A stretch of 64,000 bases of DNA. It comes from Mesaphorura yosii (lineage: Eukaryota; Arthropoda; Collembola; Poduromorpha; Tullbergiidae). The DNA is taken from assembly GCA_009869945.1 (NCBI GenBank), contig WIXG01000026.1, positions 124,001-188,000 of the forward strand, written 5' to 3'. Below the pieces are notes generated by a model. That model searched no databases. It was given only the letters and a program-made list of their open reading frames with translations, and was not told where the DNA came from. Positions 12,500 to 23,906 of this stretch are shown here, in pieces; position 1 is the stretch's first letter; each line of letters starts with the position of its first letter. Both the position numbers and the translations under genes were made by a program.

Positions 12500-14586
12500 A
12501 TGGTTTTAAAATCCAGACCAAGTGGCTTGCTTCATTTGAGAAAACACAGGCGGGTTTCTCGGGGGTTCAACTCCCAAAGCGGAGTCATATTGACTTCAGT
12601 TGCAGGCACTGCGATCACTCAGGCACATACCCAAGTAAAAGATTTCAATGACATTCCTGGTCCGTTTCGTCTTCCATTGATCGGAAATTTGTATCTCTAC
12701 AAGCTTGGTAATCTCCATTTGAATACTGTCAATTTCATGGTTGTAAATGAACACGCTTGCCTGCTTTTTTTTTTACAGGAATTTACAACTATAGCGAGTA
12801 CCACCATGTCCTGCGGAATTTGTGTGCCAAATATGGACCTGTGGTCCGAGAGCAAATAGGTGACCACACAATCATTCATTTATTCGACCCGGAAGATGTC
12901 AAGACAGTTCACAGTGCCGAGGGAAACATGCCAGAAGTGCCTCCGCTGCAGGAAACGACAAAGTTTTACCGTACAGATAAGGACTTGTCCCCAGGCCTTG
13001 GCACCTCGTAAGTAGACTGTGGGCAGTTAGTACTCCAAGGCAATAGTTGAACATTTAATGAGCGGTATGTAATTTGGCAGAAATGGAGAAGAATGGTACA
13101 GGCTCAGAAATGCGGTGCAGCAGATGATGATGAGACCAAAGGAAGTTCACTACTACTTACCCTTTGTTGACGAAGTCGTGCAGTCGTTCGTCCTAAAAGT
13201 TGAAAGCAATTTGAGCTCCAATGGCTTACTCTCAGTTGACTTCAGGGAACTGGTAGCCAAATGGATTCTTGAATGTGAGTTTTGACATTGTGTCCCGTAA
13301 CGGTAAAATTTTACTTACACACGAATCTAATCTGGAATTTCAACTTCTCCAGCCTCCGGGATGATTTGCTTCGAGAAACGCTTGGGATGCCTAGACAAGA
13401 ATGAAGATCTTGCAAACAAAATTCTGCGTGCCAATAAGGATGTGTTCCACTTGACTGGAAAATTAAAGTTTTCGCTGCCATTGTATAAGTACATTCCAAC
13501 ACCAAGCTGGAAAAAATTTCAAGTTGCGGAGGACTTTCTTTACTCGTAAGGAAATATGACTTTCAGTTGAGGCATTTACTAATGAAAACTTCTCTGCCTC
13601 AGAACATCGAAGAAGTTCATCGATGACTCGATTGCCGAAATTAATTCGATCCTACAAGCCAGTGGCGGTCAACTAAACAATCAATACAATTTTCTATCAT
13701 ACCTAATGTCGAGGAAGAACTTGAGCGAAAAGGATGTTCACGTTTTAACCCTTTCGCTTTTCGCTGACGGGCTGAGCACGGTAAGACTCGCTTGTTTAGT
13801 TTCTTAGAATTGGTGAACTCTAAAATACATTTGATGTCTACAGACGACTCCAACGTTCGTGTACAACATTTTTTGTTTGGCTAAGAACCAGGATAAGCAG
13901 GAAAAGCTTTACAAAGAATTGTCCAAAAACATGCCATGTGGAGGTCAGATGATGACGATTGACACTATGAATAAACTGCAATTCCTGAAGGCATGCGTCA
14001 AAGAAAGCTTCCGGTGAGCCTCGTAAATTCCAAGCTTCTTGCCTGCCATGGCTTACATTTCGAAGTAAAATTATTTTGGCGATGTGTATTCTTTTTACAG
14101 ACTATATTCTAATGGAACTGAAGTTTCCCGACTCATAAAGACTGACTTGATTCTTGGTGGCTACAAGGTTCCAGCTGGGACTCATGTTGATATGAATCAA
14201 TTTGTTCATCTAAGATCTCCAGCCCTTTTTAATGATCCTCATTCATACGTTCCTGAACGGTAAGGTCGAATGCCGTCAAGCGTGTTAAGCATTGTCAAGG
14301 TTAGGCCATTCCATGTGACAATGCATATTACACTTCTGTCAGATGGCTTCGAGACTCCCATCAAGCTACGGCAAATATTTCTCCATATTTGCTTCTTCCA
14401 TTTGGCCATGGGACTCGAATGTGTGCTGGTCGTCGATTTGCTGAACAAGATATTTACAATGGAATTGCGAGATTACTTTACAAGTTCCGAGTTGAGCTCG
14501 TCAATCCTTCTGACACGATGGAGCAAGAATACAACACATTACTGTTTCCGAAGCATCCTCTCAGGCTCAGATTCACCAGGAGATGA
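12500..14586 (+). CDS. Mitochondrial-clan cytochrome P450
   Basis: Haem-thiolate monooxygenase. Exons 12500-12707, 12779-13007, 13081-13274, 13353-13545, 13603-13780, 13844-14013, 14101-14259, 14343-14586; phases agree, 524 aa. The ATG at 12500 opens an Arg/Lys/Ser-rich, acid-free N-terminus typical of a mitochondrial presequence, followed by the proline hinge IPGPFRLPLIG. Further marks: I-helix FADGLSTTT (about 328-336), ESFR as ExxR (388-391), PERW (442-445) and haem loop FGHGTRMCAGRR with Cys471. Basic residues after the Cys (RR) and the presequence point to the mitochondrial clan, whose members use ferredoxin/ferredoxin reductase and include ecdysteroid hydroxylases. The I-helix lacks the usual acidic residue before the conserved Thr. 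I cannot assign the CYP subfamily. Confidence 0.93.
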
Positions 14587-14750
14587 ACAGATAAAGTCAT
14601 GATCTGAAATGGCTTCCGAAAGGTCAAGAGTCAAGATGCATAATTTTAGAGTTTGACTGATTAACATGTGATGTGCAATGAAGGCAAGAGCCAACTCAAG
14701 GCTTAAATGATAGTAGAACGTCTGTGTATTTTGAGTACTCAAGACTTTTT

Positions 14751-14756
14751 TTTATT
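14751..14756 (-). terminator. Candidate polyadenylation signal (C2-MUN gene)
   Basis: AATAAA on the minus strand, about 290 bases after the stop codon at 15045. It is the first perfect hexamer downstream on that strand. Confidence 0.45.
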
Positions 14757-14875
14757 AATTACTAAATGCAACGATAATATCAATCGACAGCGCAACAATA
14801 TCAAGTAATTGCAACGGCTACCCCGGTTCCCCATTACATATGCAAGCATGAAATTAGTACACTATTACGATAACA

Positions 14876-14881
14876 ATTAAA
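14876..14881 (+). terminator. Candidate polyadenylation signal (P450 gene)
   Basis: ATTAAA on the plus strand, about 290 bases after the P450 stop at 14586. Weak alternative hexamer; assignment is by position. Confidence 0.3.
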
Positions 14882-15044
14882 TCGAATATTGTGCTATCGC
14901 ATAGATTAAAGCGTGTTGCATTGTTACAAAATATCAACCAGTACTTTCTGAAGCTTAAGAAATAAGAACCAAATGAATGCCGTCAGCCTTCTCAGATAAC
15001 AAAACAAACAGTCAACGGATGAGTTTAACTGGTAGGCCTGGTTT

Positions 15045-18000
15045 CTAGGCGTAGAAAGTAGTGGGCTTGTCCATTTTCTCTATCTTCCTTCTCTCTTTCT
15101 TGACAAAATTGACGGCCGCCTTGTCCCACTGTCTATTTTCAAGAGTTCGGAAGAGTATGTCAGCCCATTCGGATTCAGTTGGCTTTGTCAGCACACAATT
15201 TTGTTGTGGAAGGTCTTTCATCGGCAAGTCAGTCGTTGAGAATGGAATGGAAACCAGAGGAAAATATACGTCACCTAAGAATTCGTTGCGACCAAGAAGA
15301 TCGTGATCCTTGAGAGTGAAACGAATCAATCCTCCAAGCGCCATGTCTTGTGGCGATATGTCTCTGCGATACGAGCAAACGACGTTACCTTATGTGCATC
15401 AGATTTAAATAAGCATCGTGAAAGTGGCACTTACATCGAAAAAGTCTCGTCGAAAAGAGGAAATAAGGTCTTCTTTTGAACCTTAGTTTTTTGTTTGGGA
15501 GTTGTGACATAATTCTCTTCCGGAACCACTCGAACTTTAACATAAGGGTCACAGAATCCTACAACACACGGTTGTTAAAGCAAAAGTTGAACTTATGTTT
15601 AAGACTGCGTAACAACATACACGAACATACCATTGGAATCAGTAGGCTTCAAATTTCTTGCATTAAGGATTTCAACCTTCAACACTTTCTTATCCTCGCA
15701 GTATGTAGCTCTGAATGTCAGCATGCCATTCTCTGCCTGTTTAGGCAGTATTTTAACCTGTTCACCGTATCTGCCATGCTGGTACTTCATGATCAGTTCG
15801 GGCGTCGTGGCTCCATGAATTTCGAGCAAGTAAATGAGTGACTGAATCTTCTCTTTACTTATGATGTCTGACATCTGCTCCTCATTGGGGTAGAAGAAAG
15901 ATAGCATGGCTTGCAACATTGTGTGAATTTGCTTAAAGAAAGTGGATGGTCTCCGTTTCTATCGGGAATTAAAAATACGTGAGCATCTGACCCCATACAT
16001 CAAATGAAGAGCCACTTACATCAATATTTGATCGGACAAGGTCATTCAATGCAATGGATGTATTATCCCAAATGATGCTGAAGAGCTTGTCAAAGCTAGT
16101 TTGAGTGGTCTTGTTTCTAATTTTTACGAGATTCTTGTCCAAATACTTCAGTAGTTTTTCAATCCCTTGCTCCTCATTTTTGGTTTCTGCGCCGTCCTTC
16201 AGCAGTCTCGCAATTGGCTGCTGCAACTGTTCAATATAATTTCGCCAACTTAGTTCCGCTTCTGCTAAATCGAATTGCAGACCAGTAAACCAGTTTTACC
16301 TTAAATCCAACGTTTTCCAGTATTTCGAGTATTTTGTTGTTGATATTCTCGTTAGCGTCCTGCATGACAGTCTCGAGAGTCCTTCGGCATTGAGCTCCAA
16401 TTTGTTCTCCTTTGAGGTCAGTCAATTCCTTCAGGATCTCTTGGGTATTTAGTTTTTCACAGATTGGATTCATTTCGAGGCCCACGTACTCGATATTATT
16501 AATGGCGGAACAAAGCTGAGGAAGGAAACAAACTTAAGTAAAGACCAATACCAAAGAGTGCACTGAAATTGATGAATACTGATTTCTCACTTCATCTGAG
16601 ATCTCATATTTGTCTCCTTTCTTTTGGCGTTTCTCAAGTTCTTCAACTTTACGGCACATAATTTCTCCATAACAAATAATGCAGCGACACAAATCCTGTG
16701 ACAAGTAAATGAATATGAATATTATTTCTATATTATGCTTGCAAAGTTCCTGGCACTCACGTCGAGAATCTTGGCAATAAACGTGTATGAACCCTCAACA
16801 TCTGGCCACGCCAGCTGATTCCAGAACGTTTGTATCTAAATGTGCAACATGTCAGTTGATCCAATTGCTTATAGTACTTATAGAAGATAGCACTTGTCCC
16901 TAACCTGGTGGAATACGTGAGCAGTGTCCAAGGCTGAAGAACTCCTCTGGACGTATTGATCCATTTGTTTCAAATTGTCCAAGGCAACTGCTTTTCTAAT
17001 TCGATTCATAGCCTTGAAAAATGCGATATCCAGCCAATGAGCTACGTTTGAGTAAAACCAGTCATGAAATGAACCACGAATGAACAAATCCTTCTGTGAC
17101 TCCAGATTGGCAGATAAGCTGAGTAGAGGATTCTAATTAATGCCTGTTTGCAGCCTGAGCAATAGATAAGGACATTACTCTGAAAATTGTCGCACTGCCA
17201 AGTACAGTTCGAAAAGCACAGTCCCTCCAGACAGCTCTTCTTCACCCGGTCCACTGCTAGCTTCGTCTTCATGGACATCCAACCTCTTCATGTTGCTACA
17301 AAAGTCGTCGATGACAGGTTTCACCAGTTCGCAATACTTTTCATCATAGACTCGGTAGGTGATATCAAAATAGTCGATTCCAACTAATCTGCAATGAATA
17401 TGAGACGTTTATGAATGACAGGCAGCTCAAGTTCAAGTTTCAGTGTCAATGGGAAATTTGGACGAATGTCAGTGTCATGGAACGTGTTTTAGCATTGACT
17501 TTGATATTTTGCATTCTAAGTCAATGCAGTGAAGTCAGAAAGTCATGACTAAAATGTTGAGCTCATGTAAAACCTTGTAGTAAATTCGTCCCTAATTAAG
17601 CCCGGAAGTGAGTAGTCTCTACTGTTGCCAATGTAATCTAACCTACAAACGAGCATAATGACGCCTTGATGATGACACAAACAAACTGATGTTGACTTAC
17701 TCTTTGAAAGTTTTTGCAGCATCGAGACCGAGTCTGAGATCAGCAATTAACAACTGCCCCAGTCGGATCATATTTTCAACTGGAGTTTCCTTTGAATCCG
17801 TCTGGGATATACTTGTAAACCTGACATACATGCAGGAATTTTGTAAGCAATAAATTGATTGTTAAAAAGCTCAAGTGGAAGATGAATATTATGAGCTTAC
17901 AACTCGTTTGCTCCTCTGGATATGACGTTTTCAAATTTCTCAACAATATATCCCGAATTAAGTTTGGATTCAAATTCTGGGTATGCGACTTTTCTTGTTT

Positions 18001-21000
18001 CAAAATATCGCTTGATGACGCCGATTGTTCTAGAAGCAAATGAAGTCAATGTTAATAAACGATATTGTACGAAGCACCACCACCTGCATTGGTCTTACCT
18101 TATCATATTAATAACGTGAGAGTTGACATTAGAATTATTAAGAAAGCACTGGTGAATGGTTCGCAGGAAGCTTGCAAAGTGTTCCATCAATTTCTCCGCG
18201 GCCAACCAGAATTTTCGTACCTGGAAAAGCAGCACAGTGCGAAGTCACAACTTTATTCTAACAGCGATGTTTTTTCTCAGGCATTTACTTCCTCGTCAGG
18301 AATCAGTCGATTTTCCAGATAGTGAGTGATGTTTTCGGCAAGCGTAGGATAAACCTTCGGATTTAGTGGATGCTCACATTGAACTCGCGAATACACAATC
18401 CATTTACTCAAGTCTAGATGAGTCGCTCGTAAACCGCCCTGCCATTGAAGTTGCCGAAGCACGTAGTCCGAGTTTTTGTTCACAAACTGTCCGCCCCATT
18501 GGAATTGAGGGATATTTTCTTCGTCAAGTTCGTGTACCAACAATAAATGTAGTGCATGGCGGTATTCCTGACTGGCAACTTGCTTGTCCTTTTCAGTGCC
18601 GACTGACATTTTCAGAAGTAACTCTCCCTTGCTCCTCTTCGCGCCGCCGTTACCATTTTTGCCCTCAAGGGTAAACCATTTGTCAAAGCCCTCCGTTGGA
18701 ATTTTCTGGACGTACAGAATTCAGCGGTTAACTTTGAACAAAGTGCCCAAATGAATGACAGATTTCAAAACCTTTAAGGGTATTCTAAGCCATCCCATGA
18801 AGTCATGTTGCTCTTTCGCTGGAGTGGTTGTCATGGCAATTTCCTTCATCAAAACTTTCAGCCCTTTTGCTGACTTAACTTCGCCAAATCTCTTCATTTT
18901 TATAGAAACTGATTCCTCAGGATCGTAGTCCCTGGCAAGCGCATAGAAAATGTAATTAGTAACTGCATGGAATGCACCAGTAGTACAAGTCTGGGGCAAA
19001 GGCGCAAAAATATTCCCACAGATGAATATTTGAGTCGTGTGACCGTTTTATAATTTTATTGCTGGAAAATCTATAATATTGCTATAATGTTCACTTACCA
19101 AACCTCGACCGTCAAAACCTCGTCCTCTGTGCTCGTGACGGGGCTGAAACATAAACACGTCGTAATCATGTGAAAGATAATGACTGCAATTTATCTGTAT
19201 GAGTATGACGTAAATCAATATCTTCCTTCCGCAGAAAGCATTAATCGAGTTGGAAATAAATAACAAGTTTTATTGTAGTCATTAAGTTTGATGGACAGAG
19301 CAACTTACAACGAGAAAAACTCCCTCCAGACTGGAGTCAGAGTTTCAGGCTTCATTGATGTGTTGTGTTTTTGCTTTGGAGATATGTACAATGTGCAGAA
19401 TGGATCACTCAGTCCTGAAATCAAAACATTACATCAGCGTTACTGTTTGTACGTGATTAGGGTAAAACAGTTTTACGACAAACCATTCACGTCTTTTCCA
19501 TGAAGTCCCTTTGCTTCCACAACTTCCAAGTTTAATATCAACGGAAGAGCCTAGCAAAAGAAGAGAAGACATAAGTCATGAGAAAGCTAGGTAATTCAAA
19601 TTAAATCGTAGGACGTCGCCTAAAGTCATGTCAAAATGTAATTATTATTTAGAAATGTACGTACCAGCGAACGTCTGACATCACGAATATTGAGTCCGAA
19701 TTAGATGTCATTATTTTAATATCAATATGACGGAATGTTTGTAATACGTGCCACACGTGGATAATAGCCGACTATAATCTTTGCATTGCAGTATCGTCGA
19801 GACAGTGGACATACTCATAATAAAGACAGTAAAGTTAAAGTCTACGTTTTTGTTGGCACAAAAACACGAATTGCTGCGTACAGATGCGACATAAACCACA
19901 CAGTAAGTTTTGCGTCAAACAGCGCCCATCTATTAGCCAGCACAATTGCGCGGCATACATCTTGCAAGTTTGCCGTTTGACTCGGGTTTTATGGAATTAC
20001 AACTTGTTTATCCGTTTCTTCGTTCGTCGTGGTCAACAATAAGCTGATAAATCACGTTCTCGAGACAAATTGTTTTTTTAAAACCTGAGCTCTGCGGTTT
20101 TGGATTCTGTGTGCACAATTACTCTATATTTTTGTCTCATCGCTTGCTCCTGGAATATGCTAATGAAAGAAAGAAGTTGAAAACGGCTTATTACCTGCTT
20201 GTTTCTCGCAGCTTCCAGAAGTCTCTGATGCTTGTCATTGTCAATATGGAATACTTGTTGCAGATGTGAGATGAGACTATCAATTTCTGGTTGCTCTTCC
20301 GAGTGAAGTGTGTGAAGAATGGAGTACAAAACTTCCCCATATAAATCGTCCACCTTTAAAGTAGAAGCAAATGTGAGTTTACCTGAGTTATTAGCAGAGG
20401 CATTGAATCAAAGAAATTACAGTCAATCTTTTGCGTATGATTTTATTGTTGTTGATGAAGTCTTCGGTGTTGCTATTCAATCTTCTCTGGCTGTACAAAA
20501 GCCGTTGAATCTTTACGCGGCTCATTTCATGAACTATTCCTTTTAACGGCCACCTTTGCTTAGTTAACATTCACATATCAATCCAAATAAGACTCAATGC
20601 AATTGATGAGATCACGCCGAAGTCAACTTTACTCGCTATTGTGAGTACAATCTTACATGTGATGCAAAAAGACAGCAAGAACTCTATGACTGGTTCTTCT
20701 GGCATAATCTGTGTCACATTTCGCTCTAATTTGCATTTACTACGAAAAAATAAACAAGTTGTCTGCATCTCGCCTAAAAGTCTATTTTTAAAAACGGTTG
20801 TACCTCATCTCTACCAAATGTTAAACACGACCCGTTGCTTAAGATTTGCACATTTTGTCGTGCTGCACTCTCTATTCCTAACTTACGTAAGAGCAAAGCA
20901 TTCACCTAATTGATCGACTCATTCGCAAACTCACAGTGAAAACACTGCTTTCATTCATTCCGGAGACTCAAAAATCTGTTTAGTCTAATGATGACCACGA

Positions 21001-21471
21001 AAATAAACAGACAGTATTCAAAGATGAGACAGTTGACGCGTCTCTCAAAAATAGTGAACTTGACTTTGAGAGGTGAAGCGGCCTGTACAACGCCATTAGC
21101 AGCTCAGCGAACTAGTTAAAACAATGTGTTGACTTACGTTCCACCCGCCCACGCTGTCCAACAACTCATCATCCGGAGTTTGTCCGTCGACGGCGTCAGG
21201 TTGGAACTTGAATTCTTCGATTGTCTTCCGTTCGCTTGTCTCATATTGAATACGGATGGACGAAAATCTTTCAAAGAATTCCGTGTCTGCGTCTGGCTCG
21301 GCACTGTAAAATGCATAGTCTATTATTAGATCAACATGGATTTCCAATTGCAACACGTAAAGAAAAGACATTATTGCATAAGTTTGAAAAACGAAACGAT
21401 GTAGGTAAAACGCACCGGGCCGGCTTTTTTGCCAGATTTGCAAGTGGTTTGAGAATATTTCGAAGTTGCAT
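15045..21471 (-). CDS. UNC13D: BAIAP3/UNC13D (Munc13-4) family vesicle-priming protein, C2-MUN-C2
   Basis: Family members tether and prime secretory or dense-core vesicles through a MUN domain flanked by Ca2+-binding C2 domains (fly unc-13-4A/4B). Exons 5' to 3': 21416-21471, 21138-21303, 20195-20353, 20085-20149, 19665-19674, 19484-19550, 19309-19414, 19099-19143, 18772-18931, 18289-18705, 18099-18220, 17901-18029, 17701-17820, 17574-17642, 17179-17388, 16905-17118, 16761-16835, 16591-16695, 16300-16515, 16020-16226, 15631-15958, 15435-15558, 15045-15363; phases agree, 1162 aa. The ATG follows an in-frame TGA. First C2 (about 155-300) has VEAKGL, GLSDPFC and VEVWDYD; second C2 (about 990-1120) has ILNARNLKP, FCDPYVKV and LKDHDLLGRNEFLG, so Ca2+ aspartates are kept. 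UNC13D versus BAIAP3 is not resolved; length is nearer BAIAP3. Confidence 0.9.
19665..19674 (-). other. Predicted 10-base micro-exon of the C2-MUN gene
   Basis: The exon before it ends in phase 2 (20085) and the exon after it begins in phase 0 (19550), so direct joining breaks the frame. Ten bases at 19665-19674, flanked by an acceptor GATGTCAG and a strong donor GTACGT, restore the frame and add Arg-Ser-Leu. This is an inference from phase and splice consensus. Confidence 0.6.
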
Positions 21472-21898
21472 TTTCCTGCACAATTTTCACAGTAGGACAA
21501 TTTGATGCGATAACCACAATTCACATTTCACTAATGAAAAGACTGGTCTAATAACTGGTCGAGGATCTTATATATTTTATGAGTAATGGTCAAATGCAGT
21601 GTGTTGAACGATCCTCGTAGACTGCAAACAAAGTGACACCAGTACGCAGCATTTCTCACGAATTCAATGACAGACACGGGCAAGCAGAACCAAAAATGAC
21701 GAACGCGTTGTTAATTAATATAATGAATGGACCGTTGTGAGTGCGCTCTTGACAATGAGCGTCTCATTCGCAAACTGTAAATACCTGCTAAGTTGGGGTT
21801 TCTCAGAACCGCACGCTGCCAAGGGCATTTAAATCGGGAGGTATTATTTCTATTGTTGGACACAGGCACGCAAGTGTTGGGACCTCCGTCGCATTACA

Positions 21899-22105
21899 AT
21901 GAGAACTTTGCAGTTTGGCACGTTCTTTGTAGCAATTACGTATACGCAGGTGAGTAGTCGTCAGTCGCAAGCGTGCACTTCACAACAAATAGAAGGATCA
22001 AAGAAAACGGACTCCCCAGGACGAATTGTTGACTGCTTGACATTGACACCAAGAGAAACGTTCTTGGTGTGGTTGCGTCAAAGGAGCATATTTAGTGAGG
22101 TATGA
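21899..22105 (+). CDS. Possible small ORF with hydrophobic start
   Basis: A 68-codon ATG frame beginning MRTLQFGTFFVAITYTQ, then a sequence that matches a strong splice donor (CAG|GTGAGT at 21950). It may be a signal-peptide-like first exon rather than a single-exon gene, or chance. I do not recognise the product and found no convincing second exon. Confidence 0.15.
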   Translation: MRTLQFGTFFVAITYTQVSSRQSQACTSQQIEGSKKTDSPGRIVDCLTLTPRETFLVWLRQRSIFSEV

Positions 22106-23654
22106 GAATTACACATTAAATAAGATTTTAATGCACTGACGTGAAGTTCCTTTGCGTGTATAATCTTTATGGCCTTTTAAAAATTAACTACTTCACGCTA
22201 TTTTGTAAATATGCAAAAAAAAAAATTTATGATGCTAATGAAGACAAATTTCGTGCGGTGAGGTTTATGAAGTTCTCTGCTGAATATTCGGAGAGGTATT
22301 TGAAGATCATTCATCTGCCATTGTTAACGAACATTAACTCGACATCAAGTGACACGTACCGCAAACAAACTAACTACGAATTTACGCATCTGATTCCAGA
22401 CAAACTATATTCTTTAAGAAGCCGAATTGGAATTGGGGTGAGGTGAAGTTGGCCAGGTTCAAGACAGATGGGAATATCCCAACACAGCCACACACAGACC
22501 ACGTAATAAACAGAATTCCCATTCAAAAAATGTACACAGTGTGCATTGCAAGTGCTAATTAGGTGCTAACGAAACGCATTTGAAAATTGCAAAGTGGGAA
22601 CTATGAGTTGAATCTCGCGCTTGCATCGGAATTAAAATTCCGAAAAAAATGTTAATTTTCCTCGAAGTGCTCCAATGATATCTCATGAACAAAGTCACTA
22701 CAATTGTCAGTTGAAAAAGAAGTTCAAGGAGCGGTTTGCCGCAAATTGACCTTGATGTTCAACACTGTGGTGTGGTTGATCGATCAGGTACACAAACTCA
22801 ACGAACGAAGGGACTGTCTTGTTACAGCAAATCAAAAAAGGAAATTATTGCGCGCTCTGCTGCTACATGACTAAATAAAAAATTTAAATGAATGTTAGAC
22901 TATTGCATGACTTTGCTTTTCTTGACTTTTCTAATAATATCAAAACGTAGACTAGTTCAAGTCATTTCCTCTTGAGGTTATACAGCAAATTGCCATTCCA
23001 AATAACAGCAATACGTTTCCGCTCGCGAAGTTCAAGAATCTCAGTGTGAATGAAACCATGTAATAGTTTTTCTTACAGCGCAACGAATTTCGGGATTCAG
23101 GGCAAAGAGAGAACATTCACTCGTAAGTAACTCCAACTCATACAAAGGGAAAGTGAACGAAAAGCACGCAAAGTAATTCATTCCCGAGCAAGGGTCAACG
23201 TCTGGAATTAGTTCTAATTTCATAATTTATGTGAATAAATTATCAAAACGTGCTATCACGAGTTGCGTACTAGAGCGTCAATTTCCGGTTTCAATATTAC
23301 AATGCCGATAACTGCTTTTCATCAACCGTAATGCCTAAAAGCTTTTACATAATTTATTCGAATGTCCCTCATTGATATTCGAATCGCGGGCGCAATTTGA
23401 TGATTGAATGGTTACTTTCACTAACATTGACGCTTAATTTAATGCAATAGCGTCATATTAGCATGGGTTCAACCTTTACCATAATTTAATTCAACAGTGT
23501 TGTGCACGTCACCCATCCAACTGTTGAACTTTTCTGGTATTACCATCACAATACAGCGTAACCTAATTTTGTTGCGCCTTATGAGCGGTCTTTCCCTTTC
23601 GATGAAACGAAAGTGGAAGTGATCAACGTTTTGATTTTTGCAGTATTAGCTTAC

Positions 23655-23906
23655 CCTCCTGGTAACCCTGACCCGTTCTCTAACGCTCTTAGAAGAAGTT
23701 GGTTTCTGTTCTTGCTCAGTCGACGACAGCGACGCGATGGACGCCGATTTCTGTATGGAACCGGGGGTGGATATGGAAGTGTCGATGTTTTCTCTCTTGT
23801 CAATGTTCCGACTGGGGCAACAGGCGGGTGCATCAGACGATGTGATTGTGGTTCCGAAAGCTTGCTCTTGTTTGCGATCGGTGGAATTATCAGGATATTG
23901 GCGGCG
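23655..23906 (-). CDS. Possible Ser/Thr-rich coding exon, unrecognised
   Basis: On the minus strand one frame is open for 84 codons from just after a TAA (23907-23909) to 23655, where it meets a consensus donor AGGAGG|GTAAGC. The frame is hydrophilic and Ser/Thr-rich (for example SASIASLSSTEQEQ), like a disordered coding segment. A second minus frame (from 24049, Pro/Arg-rich) and a plus frame overlap it, which a locally GC-rich sequence can produce by chance. No initiator ATG or partner exon was found. Function unknown. Confidence 0.25.

Larger units (their letters stand above)
14587..15044. other. Convergent 3' intergenic region
   Basis: A 458-base gap between two genes read toward each other. 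It holds a plus-strand ATTAAA at 14876-14881 (possible P450 poly(A) signal) and a minus-strand AATAAA at 14751-14756 (possible signal for the C2-MUN gene), so the two 3' UTRs probably overlap. Confidence 0.6.
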
